Assembly (NCBI GenBank): GCA_023386795.1
Contig: JAEWJB010000160.1
Span: 1 to 6,879, forward strand
Source: Pseudomonadota bacterium
Lineage (GTDB): Bacteria > Pseudomonadota > Gammaproteobacteria > Xanthomonadales > Xanthomonadaceae
DNA length: 6,879 nucleotides
Direction: 5' to 3'
Position 1 is the first letter of the stretch, and the number at the start of each line of letters is the position of its first letter. Below, one piece after another: positions 1-5,286 of this stretch. A model generated the notes under the pieces. That model ran no database searches and had not been told where the DNA came from. It was given only the letters and a program-made list of their open reading frames with translations. Both the position numbers and the translations under genes were made by a program.

Positions 1-78
1 GCCTGTTCGGGACCGTAGGCGACATGGATGTCGCCTACGAGCCTCCATGGATGGATTCACGGCGTGTCCCGAACAGGC
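1..78. repeat. Palindromic intergenic repeat, three-way-junction fold
   Basis: A perfect 13-base outer inverted repeat (1-13 with 66-78) encloses a perfect 12-base hairpin (14-25 with 28-39, 2-base GG loop) and a shorter hairpin (44-48 with 51-55, GG loop, with possible extra pairing of 41-43 to 61-63). Both inner hairpins have their tip in the same core, CATGGATG. The whole therefore folds as a cloverleaf-like three-way junction in either RNA or single-stranded DNA. It lies outside any supported gene. I recall similar short repeats with the CATGGATG core between genes of Lysobacter, Stenotrophomonas and related bacteria, where they are often mis-called as small proteins; that family link is from memory. 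The repeat begins at base 1, so it may extend further left. It could also act as a bidirectional terminator or mRNA stabiliser, though there is no adjacent T-run. Confidence 0.8.
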
Positions 79-160
79 TTCGCCCCCGCAGGCGGTGCAC
101 AACCCGGGAATAGCCGACCTGCCTCGAAGGCCAACACACCCATGCCCATCGCAAAGCCCC

Positions 161-183
161 AAAAAAAAGCGGCCACCGGCCGC
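161..183 (-). terminator. Intrinsic terminator of the Smr-domain gene
   Basis: Read on the minus strand, a 6-base perfect GC stem (178-183 with 169-174, 3-base loop) is followed at once by eight T residues (168-161). It lies about 20 bases beyond the stop codon of the minus-strand Smr gene, the expected place for a Rho-independent terminator. On the plus strand the hairpin is followed by A residues, so it should work only leftward. Confidence 0.8.
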
Positions 184-204
184 CACAAAAAAAACCCACC
201 CCTC

Positions 205-750
205 TCACTTCCGCGCCAAGAGCACCAGCAAGGCCCCCGTCCCCCCCTGCGCAGCCGGCGCGGAGTGAAACGCGAGCACATCGTTGCGTTGCCGCAGCAG
301 CCGGTCCACGAGGTTCTTGAGCACCGGCACCCCGCCATCGGACTGAATGCCTTTGCCGTGGATGATCCGCACGCACCCGAACTCGTGCGCGTGTGCCTCC
401 AGCAGGAACTGCCGCAGCATCGCCTCGGCCTGCGCCGCGCTGGCCCCATGCAGGTCCAGCTCGTCCTGGACCGAGAACTGCCCCTTGCGCAGGCGCTGGA
501 ACACTCGCGCCGGCAACTGCTCGCGCCGGTAGCTGGCCGTGTCCCCGGCCTCCAGCGGCGCGCTGTCGCGCAGCAGCCGCGCGAACTCGCCATGCGCCAG
601 CTCCTCGTCGCGCTCGGCCATCCGCGCGCGGGGCCGTGGCCGCGGCTTTTGCGGCGCCGCCGCCTGTGGCTGGCGGATCGGCTTCACCTCGCCGATCGCC
701 GCGCGGAACAGTGCCGCGTCGTCCTGGTCTTCGTCTTCGGAATGCGACAT
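205..750 (-). CDS. Smr-domain endonuclease (SmrA/SmrB-like, Smr/MutS family)
   Basis: Encodes 181 residues. The charged N-terminus has an ALFRAAIGEVKPIRQ segment resembling the N-terminal helix of E. coli SmrA and SmrB. A low-complexity Pro/Arg linker follows (about 28-45), then a YRREQL..RVFQRLRKG stretch (74-90) like SmrA, and a C-terminal Smr domain (about 91-181). The domain holds the signature LDLHG (98-102), HGKG (131-134) and a closing AP..GGTGALLVLL segment (164-178). In the family, stand-alone Smr proteins are cytoplasmic RNA/DNA nucleases; E. coli SmrB cuts mRNA at collided ribosomes and needs its DLH motif. DLH is intact here, so activity is plausible, but the body of the protein looks more like SmrA, which lacks it in E. 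coli. The ATG at 750 is chosen because upstream residues look like spacer translated by chance; no Shine-Dalgarno precedes it. It is transcribed divergently from surE and is followed by a terminator. Family assignment is firm; the subfamily is not. Confidence 0.88.
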   Translation of the reverse strand: MSHSEDEDQDDAALFRAAIGEVKPIRQPQAAAPQKPRPRPRARMAERDEELAHGEFARLLRDSAPLEAGDTASYRREQLPARVFQRLRKGQFSVQDELDLHGASAAQAEAMLRQFLLEAHAHEFGCVRIIHGKGIQSDGGVPVLKNLVDRLLRQRNDVLAFHSAPAAQGGTGALLVLLARK

Positions 751-823
751 GCGCACAGCGTAGCCTGCGCAGGCGTTCGCGCAAATGCCGGCGGGTGGGG
801 GGCAAGCATGCGGACGCATCCGG

Positions 824-829
824 TATCAT
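824..829 (+). promoter_or_regulatory. Candidate -10 element of the surE operon promoter
   Basis: TATCAT (4 to 5 of 6 bases fit the sigma-70 -10) sits inside the 10-mer GGTATCATGG at 822-831. Transcription would start near 836 and leave a leader of about 16 bases that still contains the GAGGAG ribosome site of surE. No convincing -35 hexamer lies 16-18 bases upstream. The same 10-mer occurs upstream of rlmE (4553-4562) in the same relation to the start codon, which supports a regulatory role. Confidence 0.5.
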
Positions 830-851
830 GGGGCGGCTTTCGAGGAGTCCC

Positions 852-1643
852 ATGCGCGTATTGGTTAGCAACGACGACGGTGTCGACGCCCCCGGCATCA
901 AGATTCTCGCCGAGCATCTGCGCGGCGCAGGCCACGAGGTGATGGTGGTCGCGCCAGATCGCGACCGCTCCGGCGCCAGCAATTCATTGACGCTCGACCT
1001 GCCGATCCGCACCAAGCGCATCGACCATTACACCTGCAGCGTCGCCGGCACGCCCACCGACTGCGTGCACCTGGCGCTGACGGGCATGCTGGACTACGAG
1101 CCGGACATCGTCGTCTCCGGCATCAACAATTCCGCCAACCTGGGTGACGATGTCATCTACTCCGGCACGGTCTCGGCCGCCATGGAAGGCCGCTTCCTCG
1201 GCCTGCCCGCGGTGGCCGTCTCGCTGGTCACCCACAAGCACGCCGCCCGCCACTACGAGACCGCCGCGCGCGCCGCCGTGCAGATCGTCGCGCGGCTGGC
1301 CGCCGACCCGTTGCCGGCCGACACCATCCTCAACGTCAACGTGCCTGACCTGGCGTGGGAGGAAGTGCGCGGCTTCGAGACCACCCGCCTGGGCAACCGC
1401 CACCGCTCCGAATCGTGCCTGCCGCAGACCGACCCGCGCGGCAACACCGTCTACTGGATCGGCCCGGCCGGTCCCGAGCAGGATGCCGGCCCCGGCACCG
1501 ATTTCCACGCCGTGCGCACCGGCCACATTTCCATCACCCCGATCCACGTCGATCTCACGCGCTACCAGGCGCTGGAGAAGGTCGCCGGCTGGGTCGGCGG
1601 GCTGACCGCCGCCATGGACGAGGCCGGCGAGGGGACGGCATGA
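852..1643 (+). CDS. surE: 5'/3'-nucleotidase SurE (stationary-phase survival protein)
   Basis: Encodes 263 residues, close to the usual SurE length. SurE is a cytoplasmic, divalent-metal-dependent phosphatase that releases phosphate from nucleoside 5'- and 3'-monophosphates and, in E. coli, from exopolyphosphate. The N-terminal NDDG motif supplies metal ligands D8 and D9; S40 in DRDRSGAS and N92 in SGINNSANLG match the other two ligands known from the family. GTPTDCV (67-72) and DDVIYSGTV (99-107) are further SurE hallmarks. The start at 852 is set by GAGGAG at 842-847 (4-base spacing) and by the family N-terminus MRVLVSNDDG. The stop overlaps the pcm start (ATGA at 1640-1643), indicating translational coupling. 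It is the first gene of the surE-pcm-yqaA-nlpD cluster, and the candidate promoter at 824-829 is probably its own. All metal ligands are present, so the enzyme should be active. Confidence 0.97.
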   Translation: MRVLVSNDDGVDAPGIKILAEHLRGAGHEVMVVAPDRDRSGASNSLTLDLPIRTKRIDHYTCSVAGTPTDCVHLALTGMLDYEPDIVVSGINNSANLGDDVIYSGTVSAAMEGRFLGLPAVAVSLVTHKHAARHYETAARAAVQIVARLAADPLPADTILNVNVPDLAWEEVRGFETTRLGNRHRSESCLPQTDPRGNTVYWIGPAGPEQDAGPGTDFHAVRTGHISITPIHVDLTRYQALEKVAGWVGGLTAAMDEAGEGTA

Positions 1644-2317
1644 CCCCGCGCCTGCGCCTGCAGCCGGAGGCGGTCGGGATCGGCATGACCTCCCAGCGCG
1701 TGCGCGACCGACTGGTCGACCGCCTGCGCGAGGCCGGTATCGCCGACGAACGCGTGCTCAACGCCATCCGTACCGTGCCGCGCCACTTGTTCATGGACGA
1801 GGCACTGGCCTCGCGTGCCTACGAGGACACCGCGCTGCCGATCGGCCACGGCCAGACCATCTCCCAGCCGTGGGTGGTGGCGCGCATGACCGAGGCGATC
1901 CTGCAGGTCGAGCCGAAGAAGGTGCTCGAAGTGGGCACCGGCTCGGGCTACCAGGGCGCGATCCTCGCCGCGCTGGGGCTGGAGGTGCATACCGTCGAGC
2001 GCATCGGCGACCTGCTGCGGCAAGCGCGCAAGCGCTTCCGCCAGCTCGGGATGAACGTGCGCAGCAAACACGACGATGGCCGCATCGGCTGGCCCGAGCA
2101 TGGCCCCTACGACGCGATCGTCGTCACCGCCGCCGCGCCCGCGCTGGTGGACGCGCTGATCGATCAACTCGCCCCGGGCGGGCGCCTGGTCGCCCCGGTG
2201 GGCGGGCCGTCCTCGCAGTCGCTGGTGCAGCTCAGCCGCGATACGCAGGGCGGGATCGCGCAGGAGGTTCTGGCGCCGGTCACGTTCGTGCCGTTGCTGT
2301 CGGGCATGCTGGACTGA
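1640..2317 (+). CDS. pcm: Protein-L-isoaspartate O-methyltransferase
   Basis: Encodes 225 residues. Pcm uses S-adenosylmethionine to methylate isoaspartyl residues in aged proteins, starting their repair to aspartate. Visible motifs are the substrate-side GQTISQP (71-77), the SAM-binding motif I VLEVGTGSGYQ (95-105) followed by the acidic residue E119 of motif post I, YDAIVVTAAAP (157-167), and the LAPGGRLVAPVG strand and loop (177-188). The start at 1640 is supported by GAGGGG at 1629-1634 with 5-base spacing and by overlap with the surE stop. An internal ATG at 1685 (MTSQRVRDR) would give a form like shorter enterobacterial proteins, but xanthomonad orthologues, as I recall them, carry the longer N-terminus. 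Pairing with surE is conserved widely in proteobacteria and fits a shared role in survival without growth. Confidence 0.96.
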   Translation: MTPRLRLQPEAVGIGMTSQRVRDRLVDRLREAGIADERVLNAIRTVPRHLFMDEALASRAYEDTALPIGHGQTISQPWVVARMTEAILQVEPKKVLEVGTGSGYQGAILAALGLEVHTVERIGDLLRQARKRFRQLGMNVRSKHDDGRIGWPEHGPYDAIVVTAAAPALVDALIDQLAPGGRLVAPVGGPSSQSLVQLSRDTQGGIAQEVLAPVTFVPLLSGMLD

Positions 2318-2336
2318 ATCCCACGGACGAGACGCG

Positions 2337-2951
2337 ATGAAGATATTCGGGCCCCTCTATGACCTGGCGATCCGCTGGTCGCGTCACCGCCGGGCCCCGG
2401 GCCTGCTGACCGGGCTGAGTTTCCTGGAAGGCTTCATCTTCCCCGTGCCGCCGGAGGTGATGCTGGCGCCGATGTCGCTGGCGCAGCCGCGCCGCGCGAT
2501 GTGGTTCGCCACGCTGAGCCTGCTCGGCTCGCTCGGCGGCGCGATGGTCGGCTACCTGCTCGGGCACTTCGCCTTCGCCGCGCTGCATCCGCTGATCGAG
2601 TGGCTGGGCTGGAGCGAGAAGATCGACGCGGAGGTCGCGCACCTGCGCGAAGTGGTGGCCCAGTCGCCGTGGCGCGCGTTCTGGCTGCTCGTGCTCGCCG
2701 GCTTCACCCCCATTCCGCTGAAAATCTTTACCTGGGCCTCGGGTGTGGTCGGCGTGCCGATCGCGCCGTTCCTGGCGAGCATGGCCGTCGGGCGCGGCAA
2801 GCGGGTCTACCTGGTGGCCGGCGCGATCCGCTTGGGCGGCGCGCGTGCCGAAGCAGCATTGCATCGCTGGATCGAGCCGGTAGGCTGGCTCGCCAGCCTC
2901 GTCCTGGTCGGCCTGGCCGGTTGGGTGATATGGAGAGCGAAATTCGGATGA
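2337..2951 (+). CDS. YqaA/DedA-family membrane protein (VTT domain)
   Basis: Encodes 204 residues forming an inner-membrane protein of the DedA/SNARE-associated (VTT) superfamily, YqaA-like branch. Visible features are a re-entrant-type segment with FLEGFIFPVPPE (29-40, acidic residues E31 and E40), hydrophobic helices at about 53-81, 112-122 and 183-199, the motif GFTPIPLK (122-129), and GRGKR (152-156), where DedA proteins keep an essential arginine. Relatives in the superfamily act in lipid-carrier or phospholipid movement and support envelope integrity and proton-motive force; the exact substrate of this branch is not known to me. It begins 19 bases after pcm with only a weak ribosome site (around 2325-2331), and its stop overlaps the nlpD start, so it is the third gene of the operon. 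The position beside nlpD suggests an envelope role; that is inference. Confidence 0.9.
   Translation: MKIFGPLYDLAIRWSRHRRAPGLLTGLSFLEGFIFPVPPEVMLAPMSLAQPRRAMWFATLSLLGSLGGAMVGYLLGHFAFAALHPLIEWLGWSEKIDAEVAHLREVVAQSPWRAFWLLVLAGFTPIPLKIFTWASGVVGVPIAPFLASMAVGRGKRVYLVAGAIRLGGARAEAALHRWIEPVGWLASLVLVGLAGWVIWRAKFG
2932..2937 (+). promoter_or_regulatory. Shine-Dalgarno deciding the nlpD start
   Basis: GGAGAG lies 10 bases before the ATG at 2948 and 16 bases before the next in-frame ATG (2954). It lies inside the end of the upstream membrane-protein gene and favours 2948 as the nlpD start. Confidence 0.55.
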
Positions 2952-3733
2952 GCATGAACCGCATGGGGACGATGGCACGTCCGGTCGTGGTGGCATTGGC
3001 CGCGCTGGCGCTGGGCGCCTGCGGCACCGCCACGGTGGTCAAGAAGAATGGTTCGGGTGGCGGCACGGCGTCGGTGCCCCGCAGCTCGGTCGCGCGCCCC
3101 GGCGCCACGGTGACCGTGCGCCAGGGCGACACGCTGTACGCGATTTCCCGTCGCACCAACGTCAGTCCGCTGGACCTGGCGTCCTGGAACAACCTGTCCT
3201 CGCCGGACACGATTTATCCGGGCCAGACACTGAAACTGTATCCAGGCGGCGGCACGGTGGCCTCGCGCCCGGCACCCGCCAGCGCCACGTCGTCGGGCGG
3301 CAGTGCGTCCCCGGCCCCGCGCCCGGTCGCTCCGGCGCCCGTGGCGACCCCGGTGGCCAGCGGTTTCAGCTGGCGCTGGCCGGCCGATGGCGTGGTCGTG
3401 GGCAACTTCGTGCCAGGCGAGACCACCAAGCAGGGCGTGGACATCGCCGGCACCAACGGCCAGGCGGTGAAGGCCGCGGCCGATGGCGTGGTGGTGTACT
3501 CCGGCTCGGGCCTGGTCGGCTACGGCGAGCTGATCATCATCAAGCACAACGAGCAGTGGCTGTCGGCGTATGGCCACAACCGCAAGCGGCTGGTCAACGA
3601 GGGCCAGGTGGTCAAGGCGGGCCAGCAGATCGCCGAAATGGGCCGCAGCGGTGCCACGCGGGACATGCTGCACTTCGAGATTCGCTACAACGGCAAGCCG
3701 GTCGATCCGCTGACGTACCTGCCGAAGAAGTAA
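2948..3733 (+). CDS. nlpD: Murein hydrolase activator NlpD (LysM and LytM lipoprotein)
   Basis: Encodes 261 residues. A lipoprotein signal peptide ends in the lipobox LGAC with C25 as the lipidated residue. A LysM peptidoglycan-binding domain follows (about 54-98, VRQGDTLYAISRRTNVSPLD onward), then a Pro/Ala/Ser linker (100-140), then a C-terminal M23/LytM domain (about 142-258). In E. coli NlpD, anchored in the outer membrane, switches on the amidase AmiC during septum splitting and is not itself a hydrolase. The same holds here: the first zinc histidine of HxGxD is K161 (KQGVD) and the first histidine of HxH is M240 (DMLHFEIRY), so zinc cannot bind normally. The start overlaps the stop of the upstream membrane-protein gene (ATGA). 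Unlike E. coli and Pseudomonas, no rpoS lies downstream; the gene ends the operon facing a convergent pair. Confidence 0.95.
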   Translation: MSMNRMGTMARPVVVALAALALGACGTATVVKKNGSGGGTASVPRSSVARPGATVTVRQGDTLYAISRRTNVSPLDLASWNNLSSPDTIYPGQTLKLYPGGGTVASRPAPASATSSGGSASPAPRPVAPAPVATPVASGFSWRWPADGVVVGNFVPGETTKQGVDIAGTNGQAVKAAADGVVVYSGSGLVGYGELIIIKHNEQWLSAYGHNRKRLVNEGQVVKAGQQIAEMGRSGATRDMLHFEIRYNGKPVDPLTYLPKK

Positions 3734-3761
3734 GGCGGGGCCAGCCGCGCGGTCGGAGAAA

Positions 3762-3784
3762 GCCGGCGCGTCGTGCGTGCCGGC
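3762..3784. terminator. Stem-loop between convergent genes, possible terminator
   Basis: In the 90-base gap between nlpD and the convergent gene, a 9-pair stem (3762-3770 with 3776-3784, one G-U pair, 5-base loop) is the strongest fold I can see. There is no T-run on either side, so it is not a standard intrinsic terminator; it could still protect mRNA ends or assist termination in both directions. Confidence 0.35.
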
Positions 3785-3823
3785 CGTGGCGAGGGCGTCA
3801 TTCCCATCCGGTGGCGGAAGGAT

Positions 3824-4204
3824 CTAGGGAGCGCGCTCCAGGATCATCGCCAGCACGACCTTGCGACCCTCCGCGGCCAGCACGTTGTACGTGCGCGCGG
3901 CGGCATCGTTGCCCATCGCCTCCAGGCCGATCCCGCGGGTCAGGCAGGCAGCCAGCACCGCCGGCTCCGGGAAGCCCTGTCGCCCGCCGGTGCCCAGCAG
4001 CACCAAGGCCGGGGACAGGGCCAGCACGGCGTCCATGTCGGCAGGCTGCAGGCCGGCCAGGTCCGCCACCGGCCAATCCTCGACCAGCCGGTCCGGGGCC
4101 AGGATGAAGCTGCGCGACAGCACGCGGTCGTTGACCTTGGCGTGGCGGCCATCGGCCGCGCGCAGGGCGAATTCGTAATCGGGGCGGTCTTCGCTCAGCT
4201 GCAT
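3824..4204 (-). CDS. Mth938-like (DUF498) domain protein
   Basis: Encodes 126 residues and consists of one Mth938/DUF498 domain, the family that includes the Xanthomonas protein XCC1710 and human NDUFAF3, an assembly factor of respiratory complex I. Typical features are the central glycine motif LLGTGG (69-74), the GIGLEAM segment (91-97) and the closing ARTYNVLAAEGRKVVLAMI stretch (103-121). The bacterial role is unknown, and no catalytic residues can be named. It starts 11 bases after the yhbY stop on the same strand, so it is probably co-transcribed with yhbY; a weak GAGA ribosome site lies 9 bases upstream of the ATG. It converges on nlpD. The domain call is solid, the function open. A link to complex I or membrane-protein assembly is only an analogy with the mitochondrial relative. 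Confidence 0.88.
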   Translation of the reverse strand: MQLSEDRPDYEFALRAADGRHAKVNDRVLSRSFILAPDRLVEDWPVADLAGLQPADMDAVLALSPALVLLGTGGRQGFPEPAVLAACLTRGIGLEAMGNDAAARTYNVLAAEGRKVVLAMILERAP

Positions 4205-4215
4205 GCCGGCAGGTC

Positions 4216-4521
4216 TCAGCCGCGCGGCAGCACGATCTGGCGCTTGTCCTTGCTCGGCCGGTACAGCACGGCGACATGGCCGATGCGCTGCACCAGTGCC
4301 GCGCCGGTCTGCGCGGTGATGTCCTCGATCATCGCGTCGCGGGTCTCGCGATCCTCGGCGGCGACCTTCACCTTGACCAGCTCATGGCGCTCCAGCACCT
4401 CGTCCAGTTCGGCGACGAACGCCGGGGTGATCCCCTTGCCTCCGGTCTGCAGCAGGGCCTTGAGGTCATGGGCCATGCCACGCAGGAAACGGTTCTGGGC
4501 GGAGGTAAGGGCGGTAGACAT
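4216..4521 (-). CDS. yhbY: Ribosome assembly RNA-binding protein YhbY (CRM domain)
   Basis: Encodes 101 residues, one CRS1/YhbY (CRM) RNA-binding domain. Diagnostic segments are the N-terminal LTSAQNRFLRGMAHDLKALL, the GxxG loop in TGGKG (26-30), ELVKVKVAAEDRETR (47-61) and the terminal VLYRPSKDKRQIVLPR. In E. coli YhbY associates with pre-50S particles and is thought to help large-subunit assembly. The ATG at 4521 is preferred because it matches the short family N-terminus; an in-frame TTG seven codons upstream (4542) would add an atypical extension. No Shine-Dalgarno is visible before 4521. The gene is divergent from rlmE, an arrangement conserved in E. coli, and leads a minus-strand pair with the Mth938-like gene. 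Co-location of an assembly factor with an rRNA methylase of the same subunit fits a common task. Confidence 0.94.
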   Translation of the reverse strand: MSTALTSAQNRFLRGMAHDLKALLQTGGKGITPAFVAELDEVLERHELVKVKVAAEDRETRDAMIEDITAQTGAALVQRIGHVAVLYRPSKDKRQIVLPRG

Positions 4522-4554
4522 GCAGGTCGAACGGGAAGCCAAGGGGGTTCAGGG

Positions 4555-4560
4555 TATCAT
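4555..4560 (+). promoter_or_regulatory. Candidate -10 element of the rlmE promoter
   Basis: TATCAT lies within GGTATCATGG (4553-4562), the same 10-mer found upstream of surE. Transcription would begin near 4567, giving a leader of about 20 bases before the rlmE ATG at 4587. A good -35 hexamer is not visible at the normal distance, so the element may depend on an activator or on a relaxed -35. The motif lies in the divergent spacer that must also serve yhbY. Confidence 0.5.
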
Positions 4561-4586
4561 GGCCGACCCCCCGGACCTTCCAGACC

Positions 4587-5219
4587 ATGGCCTCCCGCAG
4601 CAAGAGCAGCCAACGTTGGCTCAAGGAGCATTTTTCCGATCCGTTCGTGAAAAAGGCCCAATCGGAGGGCATGCGTTCGCGCGCGGCCTACAAGCTCGAG
4701 GAGCTGCTGGCCCGCGACCGCCTGCTCAAGCCGGACATGGTGGTGGTGGACCTGGGCGCGGCGCCCGGCGGCTGGTCGCAGCAGGTCCGCAAGCAGATGG
4801 GCGACCGCGGCCGGGTGCTGGCCCTGGACATCCTGGAGATGCCGCCGCTGGCCGGGGTCGAGTTCCTTCATGGTGACTTCAGGGAGCAAACCGTCCTATC
4901 GCAGTTCGAGGCGATGTTGGGCGACCAGCCGGTGGACCTTGTACTGTCGGATATGGCCCCCAATAAAAGCGGCATGGACGCGGTGGACCAACCGCGGATG
5001 ATGCATCTGGCCGAGTTGGCGATGGATTTCGCCGACCACCACCTCAAGCCGGGCGGCGCGTTCCTGATCAAGCTGTTCCAGGGCGTGGGTTTCGATGAAT
5101 ACGTCCGGGAGTTGCGCCGTCGTTACGACAAGGTGTCCATCCGCAAGCCCGAGGCCTCGCGCAAGCGTTCGCCGGAGGTGTACGCCCTCGGGCAGGGCAA
5201 GCGGGCCCAGATCAAGTAA
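4587..5219 (+). CDS. rlmE: 23S rRNA (uridine-2'-O)-methyltransferase RlmE (FtsJ/RrmJ)
   Basis: Encodes 210 residues, close to E. coli RlmE (209). RlmE uses S-adenosylmethionine to methylate the 2'-O of U2552 in the A loop of 23S rRNA, late in 50S assembly. The SAM-binding motif is VVDLGAAPGGWSQ (53-65). The catalytic tetrad K-D-K-E of the FtsJ family is complete: K36 (AAYKLEE), D122 (LSDMAPNKSG), K162 (LIKLFQG) and E197 (SPEVY), each two residues earlier than in E. coli. The basic N-terminus (SRSKSSQRWLKEH) fits rRNA binding. The start at 4587 matches the family, though no clear Shine-Dalgarno precedes it. ftsH follows after 67 bases, the standard order. Codons 31-93 contain no A/T-ending codon, whereas about ten of codons 94-127 do, including rare CTA and GTA. 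Confidence 0.96.
   Translation: MASRSKSSQRWLKEHFSDPFVKKAQSEGMRSRAAYKLEELLARDRLLKPDMVVVDLGAAPGGWSQQVRKQMGDRGRVLALDILEMPPLAGVEFLHGDFREQTVLSQFEAMLGDQPVDLVLSDMAPNKSGMDAVDQPRMMHLAELAMDFADHHLKPGGAFLIKLFQGVGFDEYVRELRRRYDKVSIRKPEASRKRSPEVYALGQGKRAQIK
4938..4965 (+). promoter_or_regulatory. Possible heat-shock (sigma-32 type) promoter inside rlmE
   Basis: CTTGTAC (4938-4944), a 13-base spacer and CCCCAATA (4958-4965) resemble the E. coli sigma-32 pattern CTTGAAA / 13-17 bases / CCCCATNT. The stretch also offers a weak sigma-70 reading (TTGTAC, 17 bases, AATAAA). It falls in the part of rlmE with unusual A/T-ending codons (CTT GTA, AAT AAA). Transcription from here would reach ftsH with a leader of about 320 bases. 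Matches are partial and the encoded residues are conserved for protein reasons, so confidence is low. Confidence 0.25.
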
Positions 5220-5273
5220 GCTGCCCCAGACAATCGCGATCCGCCGTACATAGAGAAGCCAGAGAGGGACACC

Positions 5274-5277
5274 GGAG
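5274..5277 (+). promoter_or_regulatory. Shine-Dalgarno deciding the ftsH start
   Basis: GGAG lies 9 bases before the ATG at 5287 but only 3 bases before the ATG at 5281. The spacing and the family N-terminus (MNDLTKNLLLW) both favour 5287. Confidence 0.6.
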
Positions 5278-5286
5278 CCAATGAGG

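Noticed and set aside
57..204. Small minus-strand peptide frame between the Smr terminator and the repeat
   Set aside because: It starts beyond the terminator, has no Shine-Dalgarno and runs into the repeat; codon use gives no support.
808..819. Short palindrome ATGCG-GA-CGCAT as an operator
   Set aside because: Only five pairs, expected by chance in GC-rich spacer, and no second copy upstream of the other operons.
28..1021. Long open frames on both strands running from the repeat across the Smr gene into surE
   Set aside because: They cross the palindromic repeat, a terminator and two clear genes in wrong frames. Their N-terminal peptides come from the repeat itself and their Arg/Pro/Ala content is that of frame-shadow translation.
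984..2167. Minus-strand open frames opposite surE and pcm
   Set aside because: Both overlap complete, motif-bearing plus-strand genes; no ribosome sites or recognisable domains.
3773..4876. Plus-strand 367-codon open frame across the Mth938-like gene, yhbY and the start of rlmE
   Set aside because: It is antisense to two recognised genes and out of frame with rlmE; it has no domain and no ribosome site.
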